From: Bacteroidetes bacterium UBA4009 | Lineage (GTDB): Bacteria > Bacteroidota > Bacteroidia > NS11-12g > UBA9320 | DNA length: 18,293 nt | Direction of reading: 5' to 3' | Assembly (NCBI GenBank): GCA_002384205.1 | Contig: DGBH01000051.1 | Location: forward strand, 33,832-52,124 | Shown here: piece after piece, positions 8,621 through 15,592 of the stretch | Layout: each line of letters begins with the position of its first letter | How positions within the stretch are numbered: the stretch's first letter is position 1 | Position numbers and translations under genes: made by a program | Notes under the pieces: model-generated | The model's input: only the letters and a program-made list of their open reading frames with translations | Database searches by the model: none | What the model was told of the DNA's origin: nothing

Positions 8621-8694
8621 GGTTCCATAGCTCAACCGGATAGAGCAACGGTTTTCTAAACCGTAGGTTCCAGGTTCGAGTCCTGGTGGGACCA
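8621..8694 (+). tRNA. tRNA-Arg (anticodon UCU)
   Basis: The acceptor ggttcca (8621-8627) pairs with tgggacc (8687-8693), including one G-U pair, with A discriminator at 8694. The D stem is gctc/gagc. The anticodon stem acggt/accgt holds the loop tttctaa with anticodon TCT, reading AGA/AGG. The T arm is ccagg-ttcgagt-cctgg. CCA is not encoded. It lies 48 bases after tRNA-Ser and is probably on the same transcript. Confidence 0.95.
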
Positions 8695-8773
8695 CATCAC
8701 TTTGTTTGTGTGTAAATCAAAACAAGTGCTTGGGTTGTCTAATCCCAATTCATAGACAGCTCATCATACGCCT

Positions 8774-8847
8774 CGGGGTGTAGCGTAGCCCGGTATCGCG
8801 CCTGCTTTGGGAGCAGGAGGTCGTAGGTTCGAATCCTGCCACCCCGA
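8774..8847 (+). tRNA. tRNA-Pro (anticodon UGG)
   Basis: The acceptor cggggtg (8774-8780) pairs with caccccg (8840-8846), with A discriminator at 8847. The anticodon stem cctgc/gcagg holds the loop tttggga with anticodon TGG. The T arm is gtagg-ttcgaat-cctgc with one G-U pair. CCA is not encoded. It is the last tRNA before the terminator. Confidence 0.95.
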
Positions 8848-8858
8848 CTGTTAAAATC

Positions 8859-8889
8859 AAAGGTCTAGCATTAGCTAGACCTTTTTTTT
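8859..8889 (+). terminator. Rho-independent terminator of the tRNA cluster
   Basis: The arm aaaggtctagc and its exact complement gctagaccttt enclose a 3-4 base loop centred near 8871 and run into eight T's (8882-8889). It starts 11 bases after tRNA-Pro. This is a textbook intrinsic terminator and marks the end of the tRNA transcript. Confidence 0.88.
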
Positions 8890-8924
8890 GTCCTTTTTTA
8901 CATGTCGTAATGCAAATTGACTAG

Positions 8925-9122
8925 AAGTTTAAAAATGACAGGGTCCAATTAGAGGGTAAGCAATGCGTTGTACTATCCATTGCGAAAAGAGAGGGATTTA
9001 AACTATCGTATGATTCTAGCGGCGTGAAGAAGCAGGAGAATTTGCCACTTACTATCTAGATGAAATTAAAGCTACCCCAGTGAAACCAAAATTATTCTCC
9101 GACCAATCGCTCACAACAAATG
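8925..9122 (+). pseudogene. Possible decayed coding remnant, unidentified
   Basis: Two overlapping short frames look protein-like but have no usable start. The first (8925-9059) reads LEGKQCVVLSIAKREGFKLS and then YDSSG before ending at TAG. The second, open from 9020, reads REEAGEFATYYLDEIKATPV and continues to a stop inside the 3' end of the SpoU methyltransferase gene. Joining them by one frameshift near 9020-9030 would give one continuous chain. I do not recognise a family. The stretch may equally be non-coding; its place directly after a tRNA cluster is the main reason to mention it. Confidence 0.18.
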
Positions 9123-9811
9123 GCCGTAGCCATGGCAGCATTTAGACTTTCTGTGTGGCCAATACCAGGTATCGTTATGCCCGTGTGTCTAACGGCTTCT
9201 AAGGTGGCGGCGTCTATTCCGTTGGCTTCGTTACCGATGAGTAAAACGCCTTCAGTTGGCTTATCCATGGTTCGTATATTTTTCCCGTCAAGCAAGGTGG
9301 CATACACATCTTTTCCTGCTAAAAGTTCACCGAGATTCCCTTCTATTACTTTGACCCTTAAAAATGAACCCATAGTACTTTGAATAACCTTACTGTTATA
9401 AAATTCAACGGTATTCTCACTGCAGTAAATCGTATTTATGCCGTACCAATCTGCAATTCGGATAATAGTGCCTAAATTACCTGGGTCATTTATCCCGTCT
9501 AAGGCTATTTGCCAGGGAGAAGTAGGTAGATTGGTGTCATGAAACTTGGCAATTGCAAGTATTTCTTGGGGATTGATGAGGTGTGATGTGGCAGCAAATT
9601 CTTCACTACTTATTAGGTCAAATGTGAAGTCAATCTGTTCACCATAACGCTCCAAAAAAGCAGGAGTGCATAGTATAGTCTCCACAGGCCAATTGCTTTG
9701 GGTTAATTCGTTAACAGATTTTAACCCTTCTACGACAAATAGACCATATTTTTGTCGAAATTTTTTGCTGTTTAGTTGTTGGTACAGTTTTAATTTAGCT
9801 TTGCTTGGCAA
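9092..9811 (-). CDS. SpoU/TrmH-family RNA 2'-O-methyltransferase
   Basis: The 239-residue SPOUT enzyme probably methylates a ribose 2'-OH in tRNA or rRNA using SAM. The N-terminal part (residues about 2-90, with FRQKYGLFVVEGLKSV) is the substrate-binding domain seen in RlmB/TsnR-like members. The trefoil-knot domain carries all three motifs: NDPGNLGTIIR (108-118, motif 1), LIGNEANGI (191-199, motif 2) and IPGIGHTESLNAAMA (214-228, motif 3). The exact target base cannot be assigned. The start is TTG at 9811: the frame closes at a stop eight to ten bases upstream, there is no ATG, and the PSKAKLKLYQQLNSKKFR beginning fits the usual N-terminus of these enzymes. It diverges from tamL with 14 bases between start codons. 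Confidence 0.9.
   Translation of the reverse strand: MPSKAKLKLYQQLNSKKFRQKYGLFVVEGLKSVNELTQSNWPVETILCTPAFLERYGEQIDFTFDLISSEEFAATSHLINPQEILAIAKFHDTNLPTSPWQIALDGINDPGNLGTIIRIADWYGINTIYCSENTVEFYNSKVIQSTMGSFLRVKVIEGNLGELLAGKDVYATLLDGKNIRTMDKPTEGVLLIGNEANGIDAATLEAVRHTGITIPGIGHTESLNAAMATAICCERLVGE
9776..9803 (+). promoter_or_regulatory. Putative promoter of tamL, inside the SpoU methyltransferase 5' codons
   Basis: TAGCTTTG at 9796-9803 is an exact TAnnTTTG -7 element, with TTG at 9776-9778, 17 bases upstream, as a possible -33. Transcription would begin near 9810, about 15 bases before the TTG start of tamL. The element lies within the first codons of the oppositely oriented methyltransferase gene. 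Confidence 0.5.
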
Positions 9812-9825
9812 TTTGACTTCTTAAT

Positions 9826-12126
9826 TTGAATACAAAACTAAAATATTGTCTCATACTTTTAACGTTACTCAGCATTTCAGCGTGTAATATTACACGTGTA
9901 GTGCCTGAAGGGGAGTATCTATTGGTTAAAAACAAGATAGAGCGGATAGATGATCAAGGAGTTAACTTAATGGATGAACGATCAAGTCTAAAGCAAAAAC
10001 CCAATCGAAAATTGCTTGGATTTGTGAAGTTTCATCTTTGGGCTTATCAATACGGTAATAAAGGTTTAGGTATTCGTAAGAAACAACCTTGGCTACGTAA
10101 ACTTGCTGAAAATGTAGGAGAAGCACCTGTACTCATTGATACCAATAAAATGAATCTTTCGTCCACTAAGCTTTCTGACTATTATTTTAGCAAAGGATTT
10201 TTGAATAATACCGTCAACTATCGTATAACACCACGTAAGATTTTTAAGAAACGAGCAATTGTAACATATGACGTAGAACTAAAGAAGTACACCGTAATTA
10301 GTAGTTTAGTTTATAATTCGGCGTCTAAAGAGATTTCAGATTTACTAAAACAAGTAACAAATGATCCAAAATTAAAAAAAGAGCAACGCATAGACTTTGA
10401 TAAAATAGAAGACGAAAGAAGCCGTATTACAGAACTACTTAGGAATAACGGCTATTTTTACTTCAATAATTCATTTGTTGATTTTCAAATTGATACCAAT
10501 CAAACAAAGCAGAGCGCTGATGTAGTGGTTAATATTAGAAATAATAAGAATTTTAATCCACATTATCAGCAAACTATAAACAGCGTAACGGTTTTAATAG
10601 GGGACTCGATATTTACGGACACACTTATTTACGATCGATTAGAATTTTTAGAAGGAGATTATAAAATAAAGCCTAGTGTTTTAGCAAAGAATATCATTTT
10701 TAGACCTTCAGACTTTTATAATGCGGATTTAGTTCAAAAAACATATTCCAACTTATTGTCTATGGGGCTTTTTAGCTTTGTTACCATTCGGTTTAATCCC
10801 TCTTTAGAAGATAGTTTAACTAGGCTTGACGTTGTAATTCTTCTGAAAACTACAAAAAAACATGATTTTGTAATAGAGCCACAAGCTATATATACGCAAC
10901 AGAATTTAGGACTAGAAACAAATAATAATAGTATAGGTATTGCTAATAACTTGTCACTTATAAATCGAAATGTTTTTGGCGGAGCAGAATCCTTTAATCT
11001 TACCTCATATACAGCACTAGAATCACAAATAAAAATAGATAATCAGGGCTCTTTTACCAGTTTTAGACAAAGTCTAAATGCTGAATTAGTTATTCCTTCT
11101 TTAATATACTTTGAGCGTAAACAATTTAGCGAAGTATTAATTAAAAAAAGCACCAAGATTAACACCTCAATAATCTTTGATCAGAACAAGAATTTTACTA
11201 GAAAAGTAATACCATTAACGTTTACATATGCATTTACCAAAGGACGTACATCCTTTGGTATAACACCGTTTAGGCTAAGTATAAATCAGTCCAGTGTAGA
11301 TGCAGATTTCTTACTATCCTTAGATCCTAGTACACGTTATTATACAGAACAGCTTTTAACTAATAATATAGTTGCAGGTCCTCTTACCTCATTGTATTGG
11401 AGTAATAGGGACAAGAATCCTAATTATTTTTTGCAAATCAGGTCAAATCCAGTAGAGTTAGCTGGAAATCTAGCTTCGCTATATTTTAATCAGATAAAAG
11501 GTGACTATAGTGCTAATAAAGAAATATTTAATGTTAAATATGCTCAGTATGCTCGATCTGATTTTAATATTATTTTAACCAATATTATAAATGAGAATAA
11601 TTCTCTAGCCTACCGAGGTTATATAGGAGCGGGACTGCCTTACGGTAACACTTTGTTTTTACCATTTGAACGTCGTTTTTTTGTGGGGGGAGGCAATAGT
11701 TTACGAGCTTGGAGAGCTAGAACCATTGGTCCTGGGAGTTACAGTGATTCTAGCAGTGATATCACAATCGAAAAAACGGGAGAATTTGCCTTACAAGGCA
11801 GTATTGAGTATCGATTTGACATCGTAGATAAATTCTTGGATGGTGCATTATTTGTAGATGCCGGAAACATATGGAACTTTAGGAAAGATGCAAGCTTCCC
11901 CAATGCTGAATTAAAGTGGAATAGATTTTATAAGGAGATTGCTATGAATACGGGTTTTGGCTTGCGGTTCGATTTTAATTATATTGTCTTCAGAACAGAC
12001 TGGGGAATTGCCTTACACGATCCTTCAAAACTAGAGGGTAATAGATGGGTCATTCAAGATTTTGCATCAGCCAAATGGATAAGTAACAATACAGCAATTA
12101 ATTTTGGTATTGGTTTTCCGTTCTAG
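9826..12126 (+). CDS. tamL: TamL, lipoprotein TamA/Omp85 homologue (outer membrane assembly factor)
   Basis: The 766-residue outer-membrane protein has a lipoprotein signal ending in ISAC, with lipidated Cys20. This is the mark of TamL, the Bacteroidota version of TamA that works with TamB in outer-membrane biogenesis. The VPEGEYLLVKNKI segment just after the cysteine is typical. Residues about 25-340 hold POTRA-like domains, and about 345-766 form the 16-strand barrel. RRFFVGGGNSLRAWRARTIG (616-635) is the loop-6 region; LRAW stands where proteobacterial Omp85 proteins have (V/I)RGF. The chain ends in phenylalanine (GIGFPF), as expected of an outer-membrane beta-signal. The start is TTG at 9826: an in-frame TGA at 9814 precedes it, no ATG is available, and the signal peptide needs this start. 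No tamB gene is visible in the window. Confidence 0.9.
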   Translation: MNTKLKYCLILLTLLSISACNITRVVPEGEYLLVKNKIERIDDQGVNLMDERSSLKQKPNRKLLGFVKFHLWAYQYGNKGLGIRKKQPWLRKLAENVGEAPVLIDTNKMNLSSTKLSDYYFSKGFLNNTVNYRITPRKIFKKRAIVTYDVELKKYTVISSLVYNSASKEISDLLKQVTNDPKLKKEQRIDFDKIEDERSRITELLRNNGYFYFNNSFVDFQIDTNQTKQSADVVVNIRNNKNFNPHYQQTINSVTVLIGDSIFTDTLIYDRLEFLEGDYKIKPSVLAKNIIFRPSDFYNADLVQKTYSNLLSMGLFSFVTIRFNPSLEDSLTRLDVVILLKTTKKHDFVIEPQAIYTQQNLGLETNNNSIGIANNLSLINRNVFGGAESFNLTSYTALESQIKIDNQGSFTSFRQSLNAELVIPSLIYFERKQFSEVLIKKSTKINTSIIFDQNKNFTRKVIPLTFTYAFTKGRTSFGITPFRLSINQSSVDADFLLSLDPSTRYYTEQLLTNNIVAGPLTSLYWSNRDKNPNYFLQIRSNPVELAGNLASLYFNQIKGDYSANKEIFNVKYAQYARSDFNIILTNIINENNSLAYRGYIGAGLPYGNTLFLPFERRFFVGGGNSLRAWRARTIGPGSYSDSSSDITIEKTGEFALQGSIEYRFDIVDKFLDGALFVDAGNIWNFRKDASFPNAELKWNRFYKEIAMNTGFGLRFDFNYIVFRTDWGIALHDPSKLEGNRWVIQDFASAKWISNNTAINFGIGFPF
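9833..9840 (-). promoter_or_regulatory. Putative -7 element of the SpoU methyltransferase gene, inside the tamL 5' codons
   Basis: CAAAACTA on the plus strand reads TAGTTTTG on the minus strand, an exact TAnnTTTG match. Transcription would begin near 9825, about 14 bases before the TTG start at 9811. No convincing -33 element was found upstream, so only the -7 half is supported. Confidence 0.4.
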
Positions 12127-12363
12127 TTTTTATCCATTTAGTATTATATTCTTGCACCCCTTTTAGTAGATAAAGTATTTTGGAAATTAAGATGAACGGT
12201 CTAACCGTGTGTAATGATCAGATTTATGTACATTTTCGAATTATTATTAAAGGATAGTGCACGTAAATAAGGTAAACAATAATGAAAAATATATGTTGTA
12301 TATAGCTTAGGCGGAATCGTACTAAGAATACAAGTGAGCTAAAATAGGAATCAGAATATAAGA
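12127..12363. other. Intergenic region tamL-lysA
   Basis: No convincing gene or riboswitch is seen. Single-mismatch -7 candidates occur (TATTCTTG at 12147, TACATTTT at 12229). A small inverted repeat acggt-cta-accgt lies at 12196-12208. A 21-codon ATG frame runs from 12192 to a TAG near 12257, but has no clear ribosome site or homology. No terminator with a T-run was found after tamL. Confidence 0.4.
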
Positions 12364-13596
12364 ATGGAATTAACATCAAAAGGCTACACTCTCGGAGGCG
12401 TAGATTTATTAAGCGTGGCAAAAGAATTTGGGAGTCCACTGTATGTGTATGACGCAGACCAAATAGTAGCTAATTATCACCAACTTAAAAATGCCTTTAC
12501 AGGGGTAGATGTACATTTAAAGTACGCATGTAAGGCGCTCACCAATATTAGTATCCTTAAACTACTTAAAAAAGAAGGAGCCGGTCTTGATACCGTTTCT
12601 CTAGAAGAAGCAAGAACAGGGATACAGGCAGGTTATGAACCGAATGAGATCTTGTTTACGCCAAACTGTATTGGTTTTGATGAAATAAGACAAGCCGTTG
12701 AATTAGGACTTATTATTAATATAGATGAGTTAAGTACTTTAGAACGCTTTGGATGCGAGTACGGTGGTAAAGTGCCTTGCTGTATTCGGCTTAATCCGCA
12801 TATTATGGCGGGGGGTAATAGTCATATCTCAGTGGGTCATATTGATTCTAAGTTTGGTATAAGCATATATCAGGTTCCTCATATTAAGCGTATTGTAGAA
12901 AATTACGGAATTAAAGTAAATGGCTTGCATATGCACACAGGTAGCGATATTCTGGATGCAGATGTGTTTTTACGTGGGGCTAAATTACTTTATGAAGCTG
13001 CTAATTCATTTCCTGAGTTAGAATTCATGGATTTCGGAAGTGGTTTTAAAGTGAAGTATCGCGAAGGTGACGTAACGGCCGATGTAGAAAAAATAGGAGC
13101 AGAGATTGTAGCTAGTTTTAAGGAGTTTTGCAAAAGTTACGGTAGAGATTTACAACTTTGGTTTGAGCCTGGGAAGTTCTTAGTAAGTAATGCAGGATTT
13201 TTACTGGTAGATGTGAATGTGGTTAAGCAAACTACTTCTACGGTCTTTGCTGGAGTAAATTCAGGTCAAAATCACTTGCTGCGTCCAATGATGTACGGAG
13301 CATATCACCATATTGTGAATATATCAAATCCTACAGGTACAGATCGCATATATTCCATAGTTGGTTATATCTGTGAGTCTGATACATTTGGCTTTGATAG
13401 ACGCTTAAATGAAGTACGTGTTGGCGATATATTAGCTATTCATAATGCGGGAGCCTATGGATTTAGTATGAGTAGTAATTACAACTCAAGACCACGTCCT
13501 GCAGAGGTTATGATCTATAAGAAAAAAGCGCATTTGATACGTAAGCGTGAAGATCTAGCCTATATTCTCCAAAATCAGCTAGAGGTAGAGTTGTAA
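12364..13596 (+). CDS. lysA: Diaminopimelate decarboxylase
   Basis: LysA removes CO2 from meso-diaminopimelate to give L-lysine, the last step of the DAP pathway, using pyridoxal phosphate. The 410 residues match family length. YACKA at 54-58 places the PLP Schiff-base lysine at K57. LHMHTGSDI (188-196) and FGSGF (224-228) line the cofactor site, EPGKFLV (268-274) binds phosphate and substrate, CESDTFG (337-343) carries the catalytic cysteine C337 contributed across the dimer, and GAYGFSMSSNYNSRPRP (363-379) is the usual C-terminal block. The start is the ATG at 12364. The 237 bases upstream show only imperfect -7-like matches, so no promoter is called. It converges on the lytic transglycosylase gene 42 bases away. 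Confidence 0.96.
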   Translation: MELTSKGYTLGGVDLLSVAKEFGSPLYVYDADQIVANYHQLKNAFTGVDVHLKYACKALTNISILKLLKKEGAGLDTVSLEEARTGIQAGYEPNEILFTPNCIGFDEIRQAVELGLIINIDELSTLERFGCEYGGKVPCCIRLNPHIMAGGNSHISVGHIDSKFGISIYQVPHIKRIVENYGIKVNGLHMHTGSDILDADVFLRGAKLLYEAANSFPELEFMDFGSGFKVKYREGDVTADVEKIGAEIVASFKEFCKSYGRDLQLWFEPGKFLVSNAGFLLVDVNVVKQTTSTVFAGVNSGQNHLLRPMMYGAYHHIVNISNPTGTDRIYSIVGYICESDTFGFDRRLNEVRVGDILAIHNAGAYGFSMSSNYNSRPRPAEVMIYKKKAHLIRKREDLAYILQNQLEVEL

Positions 13597-13606
13597 TTAT
13601 TTGTTA

Positions 13607-13626
13607 GTACTTCTTTTAGGAAGTGC
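13607..13626. terminator. Weak hairpin between convergent lysA and lytic transglycosylase genes
   Basis: GTACTTCT and GGAAGTGC form an eight-pair stem (two G-T pairs) around the loop ttta. There is no long T-run on either side, so it is at best a weak bidirectional terminator. Its position between two convergent stop codons is the main support. Confidence 0.35.
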
Positions 13627-13638
13627 AATTCTTCCAAT

Positions 13639-14187
13639 CTATTTAATTGATTTAGGTTTGGCGTCAAAACGGCTAAAATCTATTTTGCTCATAAACTTTT
13701 TTTCAAGTGGTGTCCATGTAGTGGAATCTCTCCAACTACCACGTCCATAAGCAAATCTGGCTTTTTCCCAGTTGTTATATTTGTTGTGTAAGTCTTTAAG
13801 ATAGTAAATAGCTACTTTAAGATAGTTTCGACGTGTTTTACCACCTGATAATTCTAGTTTTTTATAATAATGCCAATATGTAACATCTATAACTTGCAAG
13901 TCTCCATGATCTGTTCCGCCATTGCTGTTTTTGATGTATCTCCAACCGCTTTCATTTTGACCTATTTGTTTTACTAGTTCAAAAGGTACTCCTGCTTCTT
14001 TACATATAGAATCAGCTACTTCTAAAACTGATTTTGATTGAACCTTGATTTCAGGTTTTTTTAATTCAGCTACGGCTAATTCTCGTCCTAATCTCTTTTT
14101 CTCGTTTTGTCTGTTCACAAAACTGGTTGCTATTAGTATAATTACTAATGAAATAACCATTATAATGTGTTTACTCAAATTTTTCAT
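13639..14187 (-). CDS. Small membrane-anchored SLT-domain lytic transglycosylase-like protein
   Basis: The 182-residue product has an N-terminal signal-anchor (about 8-24, HIIMVISLVIILIATSF) followed by a lysozyme-like SLT domain from about residue 55. NESGW (78-82) carries the expected catalytic glutamate E79. The GLMQ block of classical Slt enzymes appears as GDLQVID (95-101), and the AYNxG block as FAYGRG. Such enzymes cleave peptidoglycan between MurNAc and GlcNAc with 1,6-anhydro formation, and would act in the periplasm. The domain is shorter than in Slt70 or MltC, and the altered middle and last motifs leave some doubt about activity. The start ATG at 14187 is supported by the hydrophobic N-terminus. 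A -7-like element lies about 90 bases upstream. Confidence 0.78.
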   Translation of the reverse strand: MKNLSKHIIMVISLVIILIATSFVNRQNEKKRLGRELAVAELKKPEIKVQSKSVLEVADSICKEAGVPFELVKQIGQNESGWRYIKNSNGGTDHGDLQVIDVTYWHYYKKLELSGGKTRRNYLKVAIYYLKDLHNKYNNWEKARFAYGRGSWRDSTTWTPLEKKFMSKIDFSRFDAKPKSIK

Positions 14188-14275
14188 GAAGATATGTTTG
14201 TTTCTTTTTAAATCGGTGTTGTTAAGTGAATCTCAACGTATTTTAGAAATACCGACTGTTGTTTTTTTTATTTTA

Positions 14276-14283
14276 CAAAACTA
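14276..14283 (-). promoter_or_regulatory. Putative -7 element of the lytic transglycosylase gene
   Basis: CAAAACTA on the plus strand gives TAGTTTTG on the minus strand, an exact TAnnTTTG. No good -33 match lies at the right distance. The leader would be about 80 bases. Confidence 0.35.
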
Positions 14284-14452
14284 ATGTCTAAATACAAAAT
14301 GGTATGTTGAGTTCTCAACAGGTCATTTGGTCGCGCTTGGGCAGTATATCTCTTGATACCTTATAATGAGTCGATTAGGCTGTAATTTATGTGTAGTTTT
14401 TAGTGTTCACTATCCTTGCAAGCTGCTGTATGATACATGGTACTCTCTAATT

Positions 14453-14494
14453 AAAAAAAGGAAGGAGCAATACTAGTTGCTTCTTCCTTTTTTT
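14453..14494. terminator. Bidirectional intrinsic terminator downstream of trxB
   Basis: Two 18-base arms (14453-14470 and 14477-14494) pair throughout, with a single G-U pair, around the six-base loop tactag. The arms begin and end with runs of A and T, so either strand yields a hairpin followed by U's. On the minus strand it lies just after the trxB stop codon. Confidence 0.88.
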
Positions 14495-14513
14495 TGGTTT
14501 AGTTTAAATAGTA

Positions 14514-15461
14514 TTATACTTCTTCGCTCATGCCTCGGGCACTTAAATATCGCTCTGCATCTAACGCTGCCATACATCCACTTCCCGCGGCTGTAACTGC
14601 TTGACGATAAATTTTATCTTGTGCATCACCACAAACAAACACACCTGGGATGTCTGTTTTTGCGCTATCAGGATATGTTATAATATAACCAGAATCATCC
14701 ATTTTTAAATATTCTTTAAAAATATCGGTATTCGGTTTATGTCCAATAGCAACAAAAAATCCTTTTACAGGAATTTCTCTTTTTTCGCCGGTTATGTTAT
14801 TTAATACGCGAACAGCTTCAACTGTCATGTCGCCAAGAATTTCGTCTGTTTCTGTGTTGTAAAGAATTTCAATATTGGCCAAACTATTCACACGATGTTG
14901 CATAGCTTTTGATGCACGCATCTCTTCTTTACGAACGATCATATATACCTTTTTACAGATTTTAGAAAGGTAGCTTGCTTCTTCGGCAGCAGTATCACCT
15001 GCGCCTATAATGGCTACATCTTCTCCTCTGTAAAAGAAACCATCACATACCGCGCATGCACTTACACCACTTCCGTTTAATCTTTGTTCACTAGGTATTC
15101 CAAGCCATTTAGCACTAGCGCCAGTAGATATTATTACTGTTTCACACTCTATTTCTGTCTTACCATCCACAGTAACGATATGATTGCCTCCATTTCTGTC
15201 AAAAACAACGCTGGTTATCATGCCGAAACGCACATCTGTTCCTAAACGTACGGCTTGTTTCTTGAAATTTTCCATCATCTCAGGACCCATAATACCATCT
15301 GGATAACCTGGATAGTTTTCTACATCCGTCGTGATAGTAAGTTGACCACCAGGCTGAAGTCCTTCATAAACCACTGGTTTCATGTCAGCACGAGCAGCAT
15401 ATATAGCTGCGGTATACCCTGCCGGTCCCGAGCCTATTATTAGGCATTCTACTTTTTCCAT
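14514..15461 (-). CDS. trxB: Thioredoxin-disulfide reductase
   Basis: TrxB passes electrons from NADPH through FAD and a redox-active disulfide to thioredoxin in the cytoplasm. The 315 residues match the low-molecular-weight bacterial type. GSGPAGYTAA (10-19) is the FAD-binding Rossmann motif. CAVC (136-139) is the active disulfide, here with alanine and valine between the cysteines as in many members. GAGDTAAEEA (153-162) binds NADPH, and VRKEEMRA (176-183) stands where E. coli has HRRxxFRA. GDAQDKIYRQAVTAAGSG (278-295) is the C-terminal FAD block. The start ATG at 15461 follows 131 bases of intergenic DNA in which I find no exact -7 site; one spacing-variant TA-ACG-TTTG is present. A strong terminator follows it. 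Confidence 0.96.
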   Translation of the reverse strand: MEKVECLIIGSGPAGYTAAIYAARADMKPVVYEGLQPGGQLTITTDVENYPGYPDGIMGPEMMENFKKQAVRLGTDVRFGMITSVVFDRNGGNHIVTVDGKTEIECETVIISTGASAKWLGIPSEQRLNGSGVSACAVCDGFFYRGEDVAIIGAGDTAAEEASYLSKICKKVYMIVRKEEMRASKAMQHRVNSLANIEILYNTETDEILGDMTVEAVRVLNNITGEKREIPVKGFFVAIGHKPNTDIFKEYLKMDDSGYIITYPDSAKTDIPGVFVCGDAQDKIYRQAVTAAGSGCMAALDAERYLSARGMSEEV

Positions 15462-15592
15462 TTACTTTAATATTGTTTAAAAGAGCTGCAAATAAAAAGC
15501 AAACAAACGTTATGCTTTATACGAATTAAGAATTTGGGTATAAGTTAAATTTACGGGTTTGTTAAACGGAAATAGATACTAAATGCACTCCA

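Larger units (their letters stand above)
14188..14513. other. Intergenic region between lytic transglycosylase gene and trxB
   Basis: Apart from the -7 element at 14276 and the terminator at 14453, this stretch holds an inverted repeat TGTTGAG-TT-CTCAACA (14305-14320) that could be an operator or a short hairpin. A 36-codon ATG frame (14366-14476) runs into the terminator hairpin, has no ribosome site and resembles nothing I know, so it is not called as a gene. Confidence 0.45.

Noticed and set aside
8410..8628. Minus-strand open frame of 72 codons across the first tRNA
   Set aside because: It is the antisense of tRNA-Ser; its CGGSGIRTRG-like run is the well-known false translation of a tRNA T arm and acceptor.
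8485..8889. tRNA cluster as an integration site of a mobile element
   Set aside because: No integrase, no duplicated tRNA 3' end and no mobility gene is visible in the flanking DNA.
9826..12126. LRAW in place of (V/I)RGF in the TamL loop-6 motif as a novel defect
   Set aside because: From memory, Bacteroidota Omp85 proteins commonly have GG(S/G)NSLRAW/RGW here, so it is probably normal for the group.
12127..12363. Possible lysine riboswitch upstream of lysA
   Set aside because: No L-box-like set of conserved stems or terminator/antiterminator pair could be drawn, and only short hairpins are present.
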